41,457 nucleotides of DNA, taken from the NCBI GenBank assembly GCA_903871805.1, contig CAIQIE010000299.1, forward strand, positions 1 through 41,457, in the 5' to 3' direction. This stretch comes from an uncultured Planctomycetaceae bacterium. GTDB taxonomy: Bacteria > Planctomycetota > Planctomycetia > Planctomycetales > Planctomycetaceae. Numbering within the stretch: position 1 is the first letter of the stretch; each line of letters opens with the position of its first letter. Both the position numbers and the translations under genes were made by a program. The notes under the pieces were generated by a model, which worked only from the letters and a program-made list of their open reading frames with translations, ran no database searches and was not told where the DNA came from. This document shows, piece after piece, positions 26,847-35,429 of this stretch.

Positions 26847-27826
26847 AACGCGAGAGTTTCATTAAATCCCGACGCGGAGACTGGCAGCGCTACGAAGTGC
26901 TCATTAATTCCATGCAGAATAAGCGTGAAGGATCATGGACGGGCGACAACGTCAGTGAGTTATCGCGTCTGTATCGTTCGATCTGTTACGATTTGTCGTT
27001 GGTGCAGTCACGGGAGTGGGGCAGTCGTCTGGAAGACTATCTGAACGATCTTGTCGCCCATGGACACAACTGTCTCTACAGATCCAGCCCCGTCTCGCTG
27101 TACGGTATCATTGATTTTATTGCTGTGGGATTTCCCCGGATGCTGCGACGTCGCTGGCAGCCATTTCTTCTGGCAGCGGCACTATTTCTGATACCGCTGA
27201 TAGTTTCTGTCTTTGTGGGTCTGACGCGGCCCGATCTGTCCGCGATCGTATGCGGTGAAGAGGTGCTTCAGCAGTCCATCGACAGTTTTAGTAAGGACAT
27301 GTATCAGCAGGCGGACTGGGACTACACGGGTCAGCGCAGTTTCATGTTTGGATTTTACGTCAACAACAATACGGGGATCGCATTTCGTGCCTTCGCCCTC
27401 GGGGCTCTGGCAGGTATTGGAACGTGCTTCGTGCTGTTGTCCAATGGAATTTCCATCGGTATGGTTCAGGGGGCAATTCTGGCTGCGGGCGAGCCGGCTG
27501 CCACAAACTTCAGCAGCTTTGTCATTACGCATGGAGCGTTTGAATTGACAGCGATTGTCATTGCCGGGGCTGCCGGGTTTGTGCTCGCCCAGGGAATCCT
27601 GATGCCTGGCGAGCGAACCCGGCTGGACTCGCTGCGATTTCATGGACGCGAATCGGTGTTGCTGGCGCTTGGTGCAGGCGCGATGCTTGCGGTTGCTGCC
27701 GTTCTGGAAGGTTACTTTTCGCCGTTACCGATTGCTCCTGCTTTCAAGTACGCTGCGGGCAGTCTGGCATGGCTGATGGTGGCTGCGTGGCTCACCTTTG
27801 CCGGGCGTGAAAGGAATTCGCCGTGA
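26843..27826 (+). CDS. SpoIIM-family (stage II sporulation protein M-like) membrane protein
   Basis: A 327-residue DUF95/SpoIIM-type protein. The soluble N-terminus (FIKSRRGDWQRYEVLIN, ELSRLYRSICYDLSLVQS) is typical of the non-sporulating SpoIIM homologues next to MoxR genes. Five or so membrane helices follow, with FMFGFYVNNNTGIAFRAFAL, GISIGMVQGAIL and ITHGAFELTAIVIAGAAGF as the family core. In Bacillus SpoIIM belongs to the engulfment peptidoglycan-remodelling complex; here the organism is not expected to sporulate, so a general envelope role is inferred. It is linked to the RDD gene upstream by ATGA and to the next gene by GTGA. Confidence 0.92.
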   Translation: MKRESFIKSRRGDWQRYEVLINSMQNKREGSWTGDNVSELSRLYRSICYDLSLVQSREWGSRLEDYLNDLVAHGHNCLYRSSPVSLYGIIDFIAVGFPRMLRRRWQPFLLAAALFLIPLIVSVFVGLTRPDLSAIVCGEEVLQQSIDSFSKDMYQQADWDYTGQRSFMFGFYVNNNTGIAFRAFALGALAGIGTCFVLLSNGISIGMVQGAILAAGEPAATNFSSFVITHGAFELTAIVIAGAAGFVLAQGILMPGERTRLDSLRFHGRESVLLALGAGAMLAVAAVLEGYFSPLPIAPAFKYAAGSLAWLMVAAWLTFAGRERNSP

Positions 27827-28659
27827 AGGTCGAAGACTGCATTGTCTCGGTAGAGCGGCGGACACTGGGCCGGTGTGTGGACCTGGCCTTTGTTTTCAGT
27901 CGGGAATTCTACGCACCGATTCTTCGATTGTGGCTCTTGTGTGCCGGACCTGCCTGTGGGCTGGTGTGGTGCCTCGCCTGCCTGACAACAGACATGCTGT
28001 TGCCATCGCTGCTGATTTTTCTGGTCTTCGGTTCGATTTTTAGTGCGTTGCTGACGGCTTGTCTGGGGCCGCAGGTTTTTGGGGTGCCGATTTCGGTGCG
28101 TGGGGCAGTCCGGGCATGGAGGAAGCGTTTCTTCGCGTGGTTCTTTTCCAGTGCCCTGATCATGTTTTTCCAGTGTCTGGCCGGTTTCTGTTTTGTGCTT
28201 CCGGCGGTGTTCGTCACTGCGATTGCCGGACATCTTCCCGAAGTGCTGTTTCTTGAAAACACCCCTCTGCCCCGAATCAATTCACGATTGACCTGGCTGG
28301 CAGGAGGGGGCGGATACAGAAGAAACCTGGGACGACTCATCGAGTTGTTTGCCTACTGGAGTTCCATGTCTCTCGGGATCTTTGTGATCCTCGATCTTCT
28401 GTGCGGTACTGTTCTGAACAAACCAATTTTTCTTGGCAGAGTTTTTTCTGACAGCGGGGGGCGAGAGGAACTTGTCTCACAGGTGCTTCTGGATGATCCG
28501 TTATTTCTGACAGGCCTGCAGTTGTGCCTCTGGATTCCGTATCCGTTAATTCGAATTGCCTGGTTCTTTTGCTATCTGGACCAGAGGATCCGCAGTGAAT
28601 GCTGGGACCTGCAGGTCGTGTTTCGAAGTGAAACACACAGACTGGAGGAGCTTGCATGA
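27823..28659 (+). CDS. Unnamed integral membrane protein of the MoxR cluster
   Basis: I do not recognise a named family. The 278-residue protein has about five or six hydrophobic helices (around PILRLWLLCAGPACGLVWCL, LLPSLLIFLVFGSIFSALL, FFAWFFSSALIMFF, LAGFCFVLPAVFVTAIAG, YWSSMSLGIFVILDL and LQLCLWIPYPLIRIAWFF). The pattern of an LP-containing helix followed by a short loop (PEVLFLENTPL) and a charged amphipathic stretch loosely recalls the YciC/glycerophosphodiester-phosphodiesterase membrane domain superfamily; this is inference. Its GTG start shares bases with the SpoIIM stop, and its stop overlaps the next ATG, so it is a fixed member of the operon. Confidence 0.85.
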   Translation: MKVEDCIVSVERRTLGRCVDLAFVFSREFYAPILRLWLLCAGPACGLVWCLACLTTDMLLPSLLIFLVFGSIFSALLTACLGPQVFGVPISVRGAVRAWRKRFFAWFFSSALIMFFQCLAGFCFVLPAVFVTAIAGHLPEVLFLENTPLPRINSRLTWLAGGGGYRRNLGRLIELFAYWSSMSLGIFVILDLLCGTVLNKPIFLGRVFSDSGGREELVSQVLLDDPLFLTGLQLCLWIPYPLIRIAWFFCYLDQRIRSECWDLQVVFRSETHRLEELA

Positions 28660-29585
28660 ATAGCCTTCCCATCAGCCCCACTGCAGGGAACAGTAACGGT
28701 CAGCGACTACTGTGGGGGACATTCTTTGCGACTATTGTGCTCCTGTTTTCGGCTGGAAACGGCCGTGCGGACGAACCGCTAACCGACTCAGCCATCGATA
28801 CGGCTGGACAAAGAGTGATGGATTCCGCGGAATTTCGTTCGGTCAGGCGTCGCCTTGCAGAACAGCCTGGAAGTGACGCTGTGGAAGGGGATTCAGGATT
28901 CATCCGAAGGTCCCTTGAGTGGGCTCGTGACGGTATGTCGAGCATCTTTTCTCGCATAGGGGACTTCTTTAGCTGGATGTTTTCAGGGCTCTGGAATCCA
29001 GCGACTCCACAAAAACCCGGATCCAGTACGGAATCGTGGTGGCCCGAATGGCTGGACGGTATCGTCGAGCTGATGGGATCATTTTTTGCTGCTGGCGGTA
29101 CAGCTTTACTGATCACGATGTTTGGTGCATTGACGGCATTACTGATTGCGGTGATCGCCGTGATGATCCGAAGAAAGGACCGTCACCAGAGTGTGAAGCG
29201 TGGTTTGCTGAATGAGATTGACAATTTGTTCGACGACATCATCGTCGCACCGGGCGAGCTGCCGCCCTCAGCGTATGAAGCACGCGCCTTAAAACTGGCT
29301 AAGACAGGCGATTATCGAGCGGCCATTCGTGAACTTATGCTGGGAAGTATGAGCTGGCTGGAGCGTGCGGCTTTGATTCGGTATCGCAGGGGCCTGACCA
29401 ACAGAGATTACCTGAGATGCATCTGGCGCAGGCAGGAGAAGCGTACAGCTTATCTGGCCACTGCATCTCAGTTCGAACTTGTGTACTTCGGACGTCGCCA
29501 GCCGACACCGGAGATGTTTGAAACATGTCTGACCGAGTTTCGGGGGGCCTTCCATGACGAAGAAACGCCGACTGCTGCAGTCTGA
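28656..29585 (+). CDS. DUF4129-like membrane protein
   Basis: A 309-residue protein with an N-terminal signal or anchor (LLWGTFFATIVLLFSAGNG), an exported region of about 100 residues, one strong membrane helix (about 145-170, LLITMFGALTALLIAVIAVM) and a cytoplasmic C-terminal domain. That domain contains AYEARALKLAKTGDYRAAIRELMLG and YRRGLTNRDYLR followed by FELVYFGRRQPT, the DUF4129 signature. Such proteins are regular partners of MoxR/DUF58 genes and resemble the C-terminal part of transglutaminase-linked membrane proteins. It overlaps the upstream gene by ATGA and the downstream gene by 32 bases. Confidence 0.88.
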   Translation: MNSLPISPTAGNSNGQRLLWGTFFATIVLLFSAGNGRADEPLTDSAIDTAGQRVMDSAEFRSVRRRLAEQPGSDAVEGDSGFIRRSLEWARDGMSSIFSRIGDFFSWMFSGLWNPATPQKPGSSTESWWPEWLDGIVELMGSFFAAGGTALLITMFGALTALLIAVIAVMIRRKDRHQSVKRGLLNEIDNLFDDIIVAPGELPPSAYEARALKLAKTGDYRAAIRELMLGSMSWLERAALIRYRRGLTNRDYLRCIWRRQEKRTAYLATASQFELVYFGRRQPTPEMFETCLTEFRGAFHDEETPTAAV

Positions 29586-31002
29586 CGTGATGTGGGCAGC
29601 TGCCACCGTGATGCTGGTGCTGCTGCAGTTCTGGTGGATTCCCGGAGATGCCGGATCCGCTGCGGACTCATATAGTAATACGGTCGATGGCAAGCTGGGG
29701 CTGTACCATGTTTTGTCGCAGCTATTTCCGGCAGTGAAACGCGAATCTGAATCACTGATTCCCCGGGTTCGCAGCGAGCTGATGATCATTGGCCCTGATC
29801 GATACCCGTCGACTCAGGAACAGCAGCAGCTTTATTCGTTCGTCACCGGCGGTGGCACCCTTGTGTTTGCCCCGAAATATGCAGATGCGAATGTGGATTT
29901 GACTCTGCTGGGAATTAAAACGATCGCTCGATCGGCGGATTCTGTGACAGAAAGTCCGTCAGCTATCGGATCCTCGCAAAGCAGTCCACTGCCGCCAGGC
30001 GCCACCAACGATTCTGCATCGGAAGAAGCAGACAGCAACGGCAAAGCAGCCCCGGTCGATTCAGTGGACAGCGGATCCGGTTTGGAAAACGGAGCCACTG
30101 GCAACAGTCAGTCGGCCCCGGCCAATTCACCGGCCCCACCCAGTGCCACGCCCGCTGCCGAGTCGCCGGTTGCGAATTTCGAAACGGCTCAGGTTACTGT
30201 CAACAGCACCCTGACTGACGGTACTGTGTCTTTTCGTTCCAATGCTGAGGTAGTGACTTCGGGCGAGGACTGGGAGAAAATTGTCACCAGCGTCAGTGGT
30301 CAGACGCTGGTGGCTGCGCGCCCTGTTGGTTTCGGGCAGATTCTGGTTTGTGCCAGTCCGGATATTTTTTCCAACCGCAGCATGCTGCAAAAAGATGGAT
30401 GCCGGCTGGCCGTCCGGATTGTGGAACGTGGCAGAACAGCTCCGCATGCGCCCGAGTGGATCACGTCAGCCGGCCCTCCGGGTGTTGTGATCAGTGAGTA
30501 CTTCAATGCCAGCGACTCATTTCAAAGCACAGGAGTACTTTTAAGTCCGTCATTGCGCATGGGAACACTGCAGATGCTGCTGGTCGCCGTGCTGGCAATC
30601 TGGATGGCGTTCCATCGTTTCGGACCGGCGAAGTACGTGATGCATTCCCGGCGACGGACGCTGACAGAAAGTGCGCAGTCCGTTGGCAATCTGCAGTATC
30701 GTCTTCGGGATGGAGGCACAATTGTCGCGAATTATCTCGAATATATGAACAGCCAGTTGCGTCGGCGGTATGGAAGTTTGCTGCGGGTCGACGACACGGC
30801 AGCGCTTGCCCGGCGTTCAGGGATGGAGGAACAGGAAGTCAGTCAGAATCTGCAGCGGGCGAAGGAGCTTGTGTCCCGCCGCAGGGTCAGTTCCGCTGAA
30901 GCCTCCCGATCCATCAGATGGCTATGCCGCCTGATGCAGGGATTAAGTGGCATCAGAACGGCCACGCCGACAAAAGCTGCAGTGGACAAAACAGGCATGT
31001 AA
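29554..31002 (+). CDS. DUF4350-domain membrane protein
   Basis: A 482-residue protein. After a basic N-terminus (MTKKRRLLQS) comes one membrane helix (MWAAATVMLVLLQFWWI), then the DUF4350 fold, a ThuA/GATase-like domain, with KLGLYHVLSQLFPAVKR, LMIIGPDRYPSTQEQQQLYS and FVTGGGTLVFAPKY. A Ser/Pro/Ala-rich insert (about residues 130-208) splits the domain; it resumes with TLVAARPVGFGQILVCASPD. A second helix (MLLVAVLAIWMAFHRFG) and a cytoplasmic tail end the protein. The start at 29554 lies inside the DUF4129-like gene, and an ATG at 29590 is possible but loses the basic N-terminus. DUF4350 proteins are usual neighbours of MoxR. Confidence 0.88.
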   Translation: MTKKRRLLQSDVMWAAATVMLVLLQFWWIPGDAGSAADSYSNTVDGKLGLYHVLSQLFPAVKRESESLIPRVRSELMIIGPDRYPSTQEQQQLYSFVTGGGTLVFAPKYADANVDLTLLGIKTIARSADSVTESPSAIGSSQSSPLPPGATNDSASEEADSNGKAAPVDSVDSGSGLENGATGNSQSAPANSPAPPSATPAAESPVANFETAQVTVNSTLTDGTVSFRSNAEVVTSGEDWEKIVTSVSGQTLVAARPVGFGQILVCASPDIFSNRSMLQKDGCRLAVRIVERGRTAPHAPEWITSAGPPGVVISEYFNASDSFQSTGVLLSPSLRMGTLQMLLVAVLAIWMAFHRFGPAKYVMHSRRRTLTESAQSVGNLQYRLRDGGTIVANYLEYMNSQLRRRYGSLLRVDDTAALARRSGMEEQEVSQNLQRAKELVSRRRVSSAEASRSIRWLCRLMQGLSGIRTATPTKAAVDKTGM

Positions 31003-31085
31003 TTGGGGTTCGCAGGGCTTCAGAATGCTGAAAGCCGTCGTTTGTCACAGTCCAGGAATACGAGTACAGAAACAGGAACAAGTTT

Positions 31086-32045
31086 ATGCAGTTGGCTGAA
31101 GTCAAACGGCTGTTCGAAGCCGTTCAGGAGCAAATTGGACGTGTGGTTATTGGCCAGCAGGAACTGGTGGAAGGAGTTATCATTGCCTTGTTTTCCGAAG
31201 GCAGCGTGCTGATTGAAGGACCACCGGGACTGGGCAAAACGCTGCTGGTGAATGTGCTGGCGGGAACCGTATCCTGCAAATTCCGTCGTGTTCAGTTTAC
31301 ACCGGACCTCATGCCGTCAGACCTGACGGGCCACAGCATTTACGACATGAAGCAGCAGATCTTCACGTTTAATGAGGGACCGGTATTCACCAACCTGCTG
31401 TTAACGGACGAGATCAATCGATCTCCGCCAAAGACTCAGTCGGCACTGCTGGAGGTCATGCAGGAACAGCAGGTCAGTGTGGATGGAACCACGCACCTGC
31501 TTCCTCGCCCGTTTCTGGTCATAGCGACGCAGAATCCGATCGAGCATGAGGGGACCTATCCGCTGCCGGAAGCTCAGGTTGACCGCTTCATGTTCAAGCT
31601 GCTGGTGGACTATCCTCCTGCGGCGGACGAAATTGACATTCTGGGGCATTACGCAGCGGGAAGAAATCCGTCGAAACTCGCCGGGTTTCAGCTGGAACCC
31701 GTCTTGAAAGGCGACGATGTGCTGGCCGTTCAGCAGGCAGTCAAAGCCGTGATTATCGAACCGGGATTGCTGAAATACATCGTGGAAATTCTGGGAGCGT
31801 GTCGATCGTGGGGGTCAGTGACAATTGGGCCAAGTCCTCGGGCGGGCGTCAACATGCTGATTGCATCCAGAACGCTTGCAGCCTGCCGTGGCCGGGATTT
31901 TGTGACGCCCGATGATATCAAGGAACTGGCCCCCTGGGTTCTTAGACACCGACTTCGACTGCGGCCCGAAGCCGAGCTGGAGGGTACGACGCCTGATGAA
32001 ACGATTCGGGCCATTCTGGAAAGCGTGGAGGCTCCGAGGTCATGA
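31086..32045 (+). CDS. MoxR-family AAA+ ATPase
   Basis: A 319-residue cytoplasmic AAA+ ATPase of the MoxR/RavA clade, thought to remodel or help mature membrane or exported complexes. Walker A is GPPGLGKT at 45-52 and Walker B is LLLTDEIN at 104-111. Also present are FTPDLMPSDLTG, the FNEGPVFTNL loop, RSPPKTQSALLEVMQE, sensor 1 in FLVIATQNPIEHEGTYPLPEAQ (split here only by length), QVDRFMFKL with the arginine finger, and the helical lid ending in sensor 2 (SPRAGVNMLIASRTLA). An AGGAA lies about nine bases before ATG 31086. It sits 83 bases after the DUF4350 gene and overlaps DUF58 by ATGA, so it is probably the energy-providing member of the cluster. Confidence 0.96.
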   Translation: MQLAEVKRLFEAVQEQIGRVVIGQQELVEGVIIALFSEGSVLIEGPPGLGKTLLVNVLAGTVSCKFRRVQFTPDLMPSDLTGHSIYDMKQQIFTFNEGPVFTNLLLTDEINRSPPKTQSALLEVMQEQQVSVDGTTHLLPRPFLVIATQNPIEHEGTYPLPEAQVDRFMFKLLVDYPPAADEIDILGHYAAGRNPSKLAGFQLEPVLKGDDVLAVQQAVKAVIIEPGLLKYIVEILGACRSWGSVTIGPSPRAGVNMLIASRTLAACRGRDFVTPDDIKELAPWVLRHRLRLRPEAELEGTTPDETIRAILESVEAPRS

Positions 32046-33352
32046 TCCCTTCACGCCGACTGGTGATCCTTGCCGCAGTTCTGCTGCTGCCACTGCTGGT
32101 TTCTCCCTTGAATAGAACCGTAGCGGATCTGGGCTTGTTGCTGAATGCCGCCCTGGCAGCAGTCGCGTTACTCGATTTGCTGATCAGTCCTTCACCGGAC
32201 ACAGTCGAACTTCACCGTGAAATCTCGGAAGTGCTGAGTGTCGCAGCGGCGAATCCGGCAAAAATCGCGATCCAAAATCGCTCGTCATTTTCATTGACCA
32301 TCACGGTTCATGATGATCCGGGGCCATTGTGTGAAGTGGACCGACTTCCTCAGACGGTGCAACTGGCTCCCGGAAAGCAGGCCGAGATTCATTATGTGGT
32401 CACGCCGCTGCGTCGTGGCGCCTCGGAAATGCCGGAAGTGTATCTGCGATTTCGCAGCCGGCTTGGGCTCTGGACGATACAGCAGATTCGCCCATTGAAA
32501 ACGCCGCTGCGGATTTATCCCGATATTCGCGCCGTGTACCGGTATGAACTGATGGCTCGCCAGAATCGCCTTTCGGAAATTGGTGTTCGCATGGTCCGCA
32601 TGCCGGGCCAGGGACGCGAGTTTGAAAGACTTCGGGAATATCGGCACGGGGATGAAATACGCCAGGTGGACTGGAAGGCGACTTCGCGTCAGCGGCAGTT
32701 GATCAGCCGCGAATTCAACGTCGAACGCAACCAGAATATTGTCATCATGGTGGATTGTGGCCGGTTTATGCGAAACGAAGCTCACGGAGTTTCTCTGCTG
32801 GATCGGGCCCTGAACTCCGCCATCATGCTCAGTTACATTGCCCTCGGCCAGGGCGATAATGTTTCACTGCTGGCCTTTTCGGGTAAGATCGAGAGATTTG
32901 TCAGACCGGTACGGGGTAAGCCCGGGATTCAGCAGATTCTTCGATCCACTTACGACATTCAGGCGTCCACAACTGTTTCTGACTACAGTCTGGCCCTGGA
33001 ATATCTGACCACCGTTCAGCGCAAGCGGGCGCTGGTGGTGTTGATCACCTTTGTTACAGATGAACTTCAGTTGCGGGTGATTGGGGACAGTCTGAGATTG
33101 CGAAGTCTGCCGTACCTGCCGTTGTGCGTGCTGCTGCAGGATTCGGGACTGCGTTCACTGGCCGACAGAATTCCTGAATCGGACCTCGATGCCTTTCACA
33201 CGTCTGCGGCAGCTCAGATTCTTGCCGGGCAGGCGCACCAGGCAGCGTTGCTCAGAGAATCCGGAGTCATGTTGCTCGACACGCCGCCGGAGTTGCTTTC
33301 TGAGCGGCTGATCAACGAATACCTCAGCATCAAAGCCCGAAATCTGATGTGA
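32042..33352 (+). CDS. DUF58 (vWA-like) protein, MoxR partner
   Basis: A 436-residue protein, last gene of the cluster. Two membrane helices lie at about 7-22 and 28-49, followed by a beta-rich domain (about 50-165). The DUF58 core holds GREFERLREYRHGDEIRQV at 191-209, then DWKATSR and REFNVERNQNIVIMVDCGR. The vWA-like domain then extends to about 400. The metal-site motif is D-C-G-R-F (Asp238) rather than the D-x-S-x-S of a full MIDAS, so metal binding may be altered. DUF58 proteins are the standard partners of MoxR ATPases. ATG 32042 overlaps the MoxR stop. Confidence 0.95.
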   Translation: MIPSRRLVILAAVLLLPLLVSPLNRTVADLGLLLNAALAAVALLDLLISPSPDTVELHREISEVLSVAAANPAKIAIQNRSSFSLTITVHDDPGPLCEVDRLPQTVQLAPGKQAEIHYVVTPLRRGASEMPEVYLRFRSRLGLWTIQQIRPLKTPLRIYPDIRAVYRYELMARQNRLSEIGVRMVRMPGQGREFERLREYRHGDEIRQVDWKATSRQRQLISREFNVERNQNIVIMVDCGRFMRNEAHGVSLLDRALNSAIMLSYIALGQGDNVSLLAFSGKIERFVRPVRGKPGIQQILRSTYDIQASTTVSDYSLALEYLTTVQRKRALVVLITFVTDELQLRVIGDSLRLRSLPYLPLCVLLQDSGLRSLADRIPESDLDAFHTSAAAQILAGQAHQAALLRESGVMLLDTPPELLSERLINEYLSIKARNLM

Positions 33353-33691
33353 CGGCTGCCAAAATCGTGCGGCAACCGCGTATTTCAGCCCTGACCTGGC
33401 CGGTGCGAGGTTTCACCACGGAAAGGAAGTCTGGTCAGACGCCAGAAGCCTGGGTAATCTGCGGTACCTGCAAAGACTTTTGCGATCAACTTTACCGGCC
33501 GTGTCAACAAAAAAACCTACAATTCGCAAATCTCGGAAATCCTGGCTGCCTGAAAATTGCCGGATTTCTCAGGCACACCCGCGTTCCACTTCAATCGCCC
33601 CCATTTCTGCATTTATGATGCGTCGCTAGGCGAGGTAGTAAATGGATCGCTTCGTGGAACACAACAGAAGTTGTCTGGAAAGTGAATAGTC
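33353..33691. other. Intergenic stretch before gltD
   Basis: About 340 bases. A frame at 33349-33618 starts in GTGA overlap with the DUF58 stop but has no family resemblance or good ribosome site, and I do not call it. TACAAT at 33518-33523 would make a fair -10 box, but no -35 box is found at the right distance. An A-run (33509-33515) precedes it. I see no clear terminator for the MoxR cluster. Confidence 0.35.
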
Positions 33692-35191
33692 ATGGGAAAG
33701 CCAACTGGCTTTAAAGAGTATGCCCGGCAGGTTCCGGCCGATCGAAATCCGTTGCTCAGGGTGCTGGACTGGAAAGAGTTTCACGAGCACATGCCTGAAG
33801 TGGATCTGAAGATCCAGGGCGCGCGGTGCATGGACTGTGGTGTGCCGTTTTGCCACACAGGCGATCTGATGGCCAACATGGCCTCGGGATGCCCCATCAA
33901 TAATCTGATTCCGGAATGGAATGATCTGGTCTATCAGGGGCGTTGGCGCGATGCTCTGGACCGGCTGCACAAAACCAATAACTTCCCGGAATTTACAGGT
34001 CGTGTCTGTCCGGCCCCCTGTGAAGGCTCCTGCTGTCTTGGTGTGAACGAGCCTCCGGTCACAATCAAAAATATTGAATGCTCAATCATCGACCATGCGT
34101 TCGACATGGGCTGGGTTGTTCCGGAACCACCGCAGCTGCGTACCGGCAAAAAGGTGGCGGTTATTGGATCAGGCCCTGCTGGTCTGTCAGCCGCCGCCCA
34201 GCTGAACAAAGCCGGTCACTGGGTCACAGTCTACGAACGCGATGACCGCGTGGGCGGACTGCTGATGTATGGCATCCCCAACATGAAGCTCGACAAACGC
34301 GACGTCGTTGATCGACGCATCCGCATCATGGAGCAGGAAGGAATTACCTTCTTCACAGGCATGACTGTGGGCAAAGATGTTCCCGGAAGCCAGCTGCTGG
34401 AAGACTTTGATGCGGTTGTTGTGGCAACCGGGTCTACCAGGCCCCGCGACCTGCCAATTCCCGGACGCAATCTCAAGGGTGTCCACTTCGCTATGGACTT
34501 CCTGCGTCAAAACACCCGCAGTCTTCTGGACAGCGGGCTCAGTGATGGCCACTTCATCAGTGCGAAGGACAAGCACGTCATCGTAATCGGCGGTGGAGAC
34601 ACCGGAAACGACTGTCTTGGCACCTCGGTTCGTCACGGCTGCCGTTCTGTCGTGAACTTTGAGATTGTCGAAAAGCCTCCTCTGCAGCGCGCGCCCAATA
34701 ATCCATGGCCGCAATGGCCGCGAGTATTTCGCGTCGACTATGGTCATGAAGAAGCGGCGGCAAAATTTGGCGAAGATCCACGCCGCTTTGCCGTGCAGAC
34801 CGTCGAATTTGTGGATGACGGCAATGGTCAGATCAAAGGCATTAAAACAATCGAAGTTGACTGGCAGACCATGACCGAAGGCGGCCCTCCATTTGTTCCA
34901 ATACCGGGAACAGAAAAGGAATACCCCGCTGACCTTGTCTTCCTTGCACTCGGTTTCCTTGGCCCCGAGCATTCCGTCGCAGAGCAGCTTGGCGTGAAAC
35001 TGAAAGAGGGACGCGGTGGAATGAGCTGGCTTGAAGGGGAACATGAAAAGTACACGACCACCAATCCCCGGGTCTTCGTGGCAGGTGACTGCCGTCGGGG
35101 CCAGAGTCTGGTGGTCTGGGCCATCAATGAGGGTCGAGGGGCAGCGCGCGAAGTGGATCGTTTCCTGATGGGAGCCACCGATCTTCCATAA
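33692..35191 (+). CDS. gltD: Glutamate synthase small subunit (GltD)
   Basis: GltD is the FAD- and Fe-S-containing beta subunit that takes electrons from NADPH and feeds them to the large subunit for glutamate synthesis. The 499-residue protein is full length. Opening text is [15 protein letters not shown]. Fe-S cysteines are 46, 49, 54 ([10 protein letters not shown]) and 67, with a second set near 106, 110 and 114 (CPAPCEGSC). The FAD loop is [17 protein letters not shown], followed by [18 protein letters not shown]. The NADPH loop is [15 protein letters not shown], and the final FAD motif is [26 protein letters not shown] lies nine bases before the ATG. The large-subunit gene gltB is not in the window, so its location elsewhere is inferred. 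Confidence 0.97.
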   Translation: MGKPTGFKEYARQVPADRNPLLRVLDWKEFHEHMPEVDLKIQGARCMDCGVPFCHTGDLMANMASGCPINNLIPEWNDLVYQGRWRDALDRLHKTNNFPEFTGRVCPAPCEGSCCLGVNEPPVTIKNIECSIIDHAFDMGWVVPEPPQLRTGKKVAVIGSGPAGLSAAAQLNKAGHWVTVYERDDRVGGLLMYGIPNMKLDKRDVVDRRIRIMEQEGITFFTGMTVGKDVPGSQLLEDFDAVVVATGSTRPRDLPIPGRNLKGVHFAMDFLRQNTRSLLDSGLSDGHFISAKDKHVIVIGGGDTGNDCLGTSVRHGCRSVVNFEIVEKPPLQRAPNNPWPQWPRVFRVDYGHEEAAAKFGEDPRRFAVQTVEFVDDGNGQIKGIKTIEVDWQTMTEGGPPFVPIPGTEKEYPADLVFLALGFLGPEHSVAEQLGVKLKEGRGGMSWLEGEHEKYTTTNPRVFVAGDCRRGQSLVVWAINEGRGAAREVDRFLMGATDLP

Positions 35192-35234
35192 AGAACCTGC
35201 AGGCAGAACGCCTGCAATTCCCAAATGAACTCTG

Positions 35235-35272
35235 AAATCCGGTATTCGCTTCATGCGAATGCCGGATTTTTT
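35235..35272 (+). terminator. Intrinsic terminator after gltD
   Basis: A 15-pair stem (35235-35249 with 35255-35269, loop TTCAT, one G-T wobble) runs into a T tract ending at 35272. It starts 44 bases after the gltD stop. A smaller hairpin, TGCAGGC at 35198-35204 with GCCTGCA at 35210-35216, lies between the stop and this terminator. Confidence 0.9.
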
Positions 35273-35429
35273 CTGTCATAAGATCGCCCGATCGTTGGGC
35301 AGATCAAACAGATCGTGAACCGCAGTGGGACCCGCTGGAATTAGAACTGTCCACGCAGGGTTTCTGAAAACTCGATGTGGTTGTAATCCTGAAAGTCACA
35401 CTTCGCTGAACTTTGTGCAGGAATGCTCA

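Noticed and set aside
33349..33618. Frame starting with GTG overlapping the DUF58 stop
   Set aside because: The overlap looks like operon coupling, but the 89-residue product has no hydrophobic or domain pattern and lies in a typical spacer.
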